From Oscillospiraceae bacterium (GTDB taxonomy: Bacteria; Bacillota; Clostridia; Oscillospirales; Ruminococcaceae), in NCBI GenBank assembly GCA_900768735.1, contig CAAGDZ010000441.1, positions 1-9,041 on the forward strand: a stretch of 9,041 nucleotides of DNA, in the 5' to 3' direction. Both the position numbers and the translations under genes were made by a program. Positions 6,531-9,041 of the stretch are shown piece by piece. Under the pieces are notes generated by a model. The model searched no databases. It saw nothing but the letters and a program-made list of their open reading frames with translations, and was not told the DNA's origin. Each line of letters starts with the position of its first letter. The stretch's first letter is position 1.

Positions 6531-6734
6531 AAAAGCGCTCCTTAGAGCCTGTTCAGCGCGCGGCAGACATCTTGCGCCCGATATACTGAACAGGCTCTCA
6601 AAATAAATTTACGCCGATTATTATTGTCTCTTTGGATAAAAAAATACATTAAGGGGAAAATAGCGCTGTATGCAAAGTGTAACATTTTCAGAATTTTATG
6701 ATATACCGAAAACGCACAGAAAGGGCTGAAATAT
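6531..6734. promoter_or_regulatory. Divergent control region between DUF421 and ger genes
   Basis: The 204 bases must hold promoters for both directions. On the DUF421 side lies a large inverted repeat (6544-6598) directly next to the Shine-Dalgarno. On the ger side there is an AT-rich stretch with a sigma-G-like pair: GTATG (6668-6672) and AATTTTA (6692-6698), a 19-base spacer, one longer than usual, and one mismatch to the CATnHTA-type -10. Transcription would then start near 6705, about 30 bases before the GerAA start. I see no good sigma-A promoter in either direction. Confidence 0.4.
6544..6598 (-). repeat. 13-bp perfect inverted repeat in the DUF421 5' leader
   Basis: AGAGCCTGTTCAG (6544-6556) and CTGAACAGGCTCT (6586-6598) are exact reverse complements enclosing 29 bases, which themselves contain short GC-rich complementary patches (GCGC at 6558-6561 and 6574-6577). 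Read on the minus strand, the hairpin ends at 6544 and the AAGGAG ribosome binding site of the DUF421 gene (6543-6538) begins at the very next base. No T-run follows on either strand, so it is not a terminator. It could be a regulatory mRNA hairpin, a dimeric protein-binding site, or a small mobile-element remnant. Confidence 0.7.
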
Positions 6735-8294
6735 ATGAAAAAACGCGGAGCGGATTTTTCCGAAAAGCAGGTAAAGACCGTAGCGCCGCAGGACAAAAGG
6801 CTGTCAACCTCGCTTGACGAAGCCTGTACCGATATACGCGCGCTGATGAATAACAGCGCCGACCTTATTATAAAATTTGCCGAGACTGCTGGTGTAAAGA
6901 TGGCGGTGGTCACCTGCGAGGGCATGATAGACAAATCTAATCTTGCCAATCTTATTTACCGACCGCTTATATCAAATCCGCCGCAGGGCTGTAAGGACGC
7001 GCGCGAGCTGTTTGACAGCATAGCGGGCAAAATGTTCATCGCGGAGGAGCAAAAACAGCTCTACACCTGTAACGATGTCGCGTCCGCGATAATGTCGGGG
7101 TTTGCGGTGCTGCTGTGCGACGGCGTGGACTATGCGCTGTCGATAGGCATACAGGGCTATGAGCACAGGGGCGTAGAAGAACCCAGCACGCATATAAACC
7201 TGCGCGCCTCGCGAGAGGGCTTTGTCGAGGTCGTGAGGACAAATATGTCGATGGTGCGCCGCCGGCTTAAATCCCCGACGCTGAAAACCGAGATGATACA
7301 AGTCGGCGAGCGCAGCAACACCGACGTCTGCATCTGCTATCTCACCGACCGCGCGGATATACGCATAGTAAACGACATCATGGACAAGCTGAAAAATATC
7401 CCGCTGAACACTATCCTCAGCAGTGAGTTTATACAGGCGTTTTTAGAGCAGAGCAACTCCGCTTTGTTTTCGCAGATTGCAGTCACCGAGCGCCCCGATG
7501 TGTTCGCCTCAAAGCTGTACGAGGGCAGAATAGGCGTAATCGTGGACGGTACGCCGTTTGCGCTTATAGTACCCGGACTTTTTATCGAGAACTTTCACAC
7601 GATGGACGACTATACGCACAGACCGTATTTTTCGGCTTTTCTGCGTATGCTCAGATTTGTAGCATTTATACTCGCAGTAATATTGCCGGGATTGTATGTT
7701 GCGCTTTGTAACTTCAACCCCGAGATGCTCCGGAGCAGTCTGCTGCTGAATATCTACTCATCGATACAGACTACCGCCTACCCCGTTTTCGGAGAGTGTC
7801 TTATAATGTACATTCTGTACGAGATAATGCGAGAGGCGGGTCTGCGCCTGCCGAAAAGCGTAGGTCACGCAGTCAGCATCGTCGGCGGTCTGGTTATCGG
7901 CGAAATCACGGTATCGGCAGGACTTATGAGCGCGCCGGTTGTACTGATTATCGCGGCTACGGGTCTTTGCTCGTTCGCCGTGCCGGATTTATACGAAAGC
8001 TGTATGATTATGCGGCTGGTGTTTATACTTGCGGGCGGCGCCTTCGGACTGTACGGAATAACAATTGTCGGAGTGATGCTGGTGTTCAGGCTCTGCTCCA
8101 AAAATGCCTACGGCGTGCCGTATATGGCGCCGTTCGCACCGTTCACCCTTAAAAGCGTGATACGCGACACCTTTGTGCGGGTAGGCTGGCGGCTACTTTC
8201 GAAATCCGATGTCACGGTACAGCAGCTTTCAGGCAAGGCAAAATCAACAAATGCAAAGGAAAGGACAATAACAGATGAGCAGGATAAGCAATAG
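6735..8294 (+). CDS. GerA-family spore germination receptor, A subunit (GerAA-type)
   Basis: Subunit of a nutrient germinant receptor in the spore inner membrane; in Bacillus GerAA oligomerises into a nutrient-gated ion channel. The 519-residue protein has a soluble N-terminal region (about 25-255) with EGMIDKSNL, REGFVEVVRTNMSMVRRRLKSP (160-181) and the NTILSSEFIQ segment, then the membrane part: RIGVIVDGTPFALIVPGLF (265-283), ILPGLYVAL (316-324), MREAGLRLPKSVGHAVSIVG (365-384) and hydrophobic helices to about 452. The tail after 485 is polar and Lys/Gln-rich. ATG 6735 has AAAGGG (6720-6725) 9 bases upstream. The B subunit gene overlaps its end by 20 bases, making this the receptor A gene rather than SpoVAF of a spoVA operon. 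Some normally conserved residues differ: RASREGF, where RGP(K/R)EGF is usual, and CNFNPEM, where a His is usual. Confidence 0.93.
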   Translation: MKKRGADFSEKQVKTVAPQDKRLSTSLDEACTDIRALMNNSADLIIKFAETAGVKMAVVTCEGMIDKSNLANLIYRPLISNPPQGCKDARELFDSIAGKMFIAEEQKQLYTCNDVASAIMSGFAVLLCDGVDYALSIGIQGYEHRGVEEPSTHINLRASREGFVEVVRTNMSMVRRRLKSPTLKTEMIQVGERSNTDVCICYLTDRADIRIVNDIMDKLKNIPLNTILSSEFIQAFLEQSNSALFSQIAVTERPDVFASKLYEGRIGVIVDGTPFALIVPGLFIENFHTMDDYTHRPYFSAFLRMLRFVAFILAVILPGLYVALCNFNPEMLRSSLLLNIYSSIQTTAYPVFGECLIMYILYEIMREAGLRLPKSVGHAVSIVGGLVIGEITVSAGLMSAPVVLIIAATGLCSFAVPDLYESCMIMRLVFILAGGAFGLYGITIVGVMLVFRLCSKNAYGVPYMAPFAPFTLKSVIRDTFVRVGWRLLSKSDVTVQQLSGKAKSTNAKERTITDEQDKQ

Positions 8295-9041
8295 GCAGCT
8301 TGCCGTTACGTTTATCGCGACGCGGCTGTCCGCCGAGATGATAATGGTTTCGGGCGACACGATAAGATACGGTGCAGACCGCTTCTGGTGCATATTTTTC
8401 GCAAAGCTGGTTGTGCTTGCGCTTTATCTGCCGCTTATTTTCCTCACCCTGCGCTTTAAGGAGGACAATTTCCTGACGGCGGCGCTGAGGCGAAGCAGGA
8501 TATACGGCGTAATACTCGGCTCTTTGTTTTCGCTGTCGCTTATGACCGTCACGGTAAACACGGTGTTAAATCTTCAATTATATATCGCGGATACGCTGCT
8601 TAACAGTATGCTCCCTGTTTTCGGCTTTCTTATCATAATTGCCGCGGCGCTGTACGGCGCGGCAAAGGGCGCATCCACGATAACACGAACCGCGATTTTT
8701 GCCGCGTCGTTTTTCGCGGTGCTGATAATCCTTATTGTTATAACAATGTTCGACAATCTGAACACTATCTACCTCTACCCCTCTTTTATCGAGGACGGAA
8801 ATTATTTTTTCAGATGCCTGCTGTCGGAGATGAGCGCGAACAGCGAAATACTGATTTTCGCGGTGCTCTGTGCAAATGTCCGCGAAAAGCCGAACAGGAC
8901 TATACTTTACTATCTGCCCGCGGTTTTTGTCATTCTCGAAATCCTCAATTTGATATACAATCTGATACTCGGCCCTTATCTCAGCTCGGTGGAATATCCG
9001 CTGTATGTCATTTCGTCGATGTCGGATATTGTGGTATTCCA
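8275..9041 (+). CDS. GerAB-type spore germination permease subunit (3' end beyond window)
   Basis: Partial: 255 codons are open to the window edge with no stop. GerAB-type proteins (spore permease, APC-superfamily fold, usually ~360 residues with ten helices) form the germinant-binding membrane subunit. The start MSRISNRQLAVTFIATRLSA fits the family's opening ISxRQ segment and first helix. Further hydrophobic segments lie at about 38-58, 76-96, 112-130, 138-160, 189-201 and 211-233, with YGAAKGASTITRT (127-139) matching the usual YGxxxxAR loop region only loosely. The ATG has AAAGGA (8260-8265) 9 bases upstream, inside the end of the A-subunit gene, and the two reading frames overlap by 20 bases, so expression is surely linked. 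A GerAC-type lipoprotein gene would be expected next, outside the window. Confidence 0.85.
   Translation, partial: MSRISNRQLAVTFIATRLSAEMIMVSGDTIRYGADRFWCIFFAKLVVLALYLPLIFLTLRFKEDNFLTAALRRSRIYGVILGSLFSLSLMTVTVNTVLNLQLYIADTLLNSMLPVFGFLIIIAAALYGAAKGASTITRTAIFAASFFAVLIILIVITMFDNLNTIYLYPSFIEDGNYFFRCLLSEMSANSEILIFAVLCANVREKPNRTILYYLPAVFVILEILNLIYNLILGPYLSSVEYPLYVISSMSDIVVF

Noticed and set aside
6544..6598. Reading the inverted repeat as a transcription terminator
   Set aside because: No T-run follows on either strand, and no gene ends here; both flanking genes start from this region.
6542..6949. 135-codon minus-strand open frame across the divergent spacer and the ger gene start
   Set aside because: It overlaps the well-supported GerAA coding sequence antisense and has no family signature.

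Overview
The window looks like a chromosomal stretch from a spore-forming Firmicute of the class Clostridia. An Oscillospiraceae/Ruminococcus-type gut anaerobe is my best guess, from protein style and codon use only. Evidence for spore formation is a GerA-family germinant receptor operon at the right end. Genes have strong AAGGAG-like ribosome binding sites, coding DNA is of medium GC, and the spacers are AT-rich. I see no tRNA, rRNA, CRISPR array, transposase or phage structural gene.

Left part (1-2844): a spacer with a probable terminator, then a GH25 lysozyme (296-1549) carrying three C-terminal wall-binding-type repeats but no signal peptide. A 356-bp non-coding stretch follows, holding a near-consensus sigma-A promoter whose transcript would start directly on two stacked hairpins. 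It drives a membrane-anchored or secreted SGNH/GDSL hydrolase (1906-2844). Both genes suggest cell-envelope carbohydrate or peptidoglycan work, but they appear to be separate transcription units.

Middle (2845-5420): an orphan amino-acid-type substrate-binding lipoprotein (2982-3854) with its own promoter and a strong terminator, then a MATE-family efflux protein (3979-5364). A 16-bp bidirectional terminator separates the MATE gene from the convergent genes that follow.

Right part (5434-9041): a minus-strand pair, DUF421/YetF-type membrane protein followed by a small DUF4363-type protein, joined by an ATGA overlap. It is divergent from a plus-strand operon of a GerAA-type subunit (6735-8294) and a GerAB-type permease subunit, the latter running off the window end (8275-9041, no stop reached). 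DUF421 proteins have been linked to spore membrane and heat-resistance properties in Bacillus, so this divergent locus may be a spore inner-membrane module. A 13-bp inverted repeat abuts the Shine-Dalgarno of the DUF421 gene. The most unusual items are that inverted repeat, the stacked hairpins in front of the SGNH gene, and the DUF421-DUF4363/ger arrangement.
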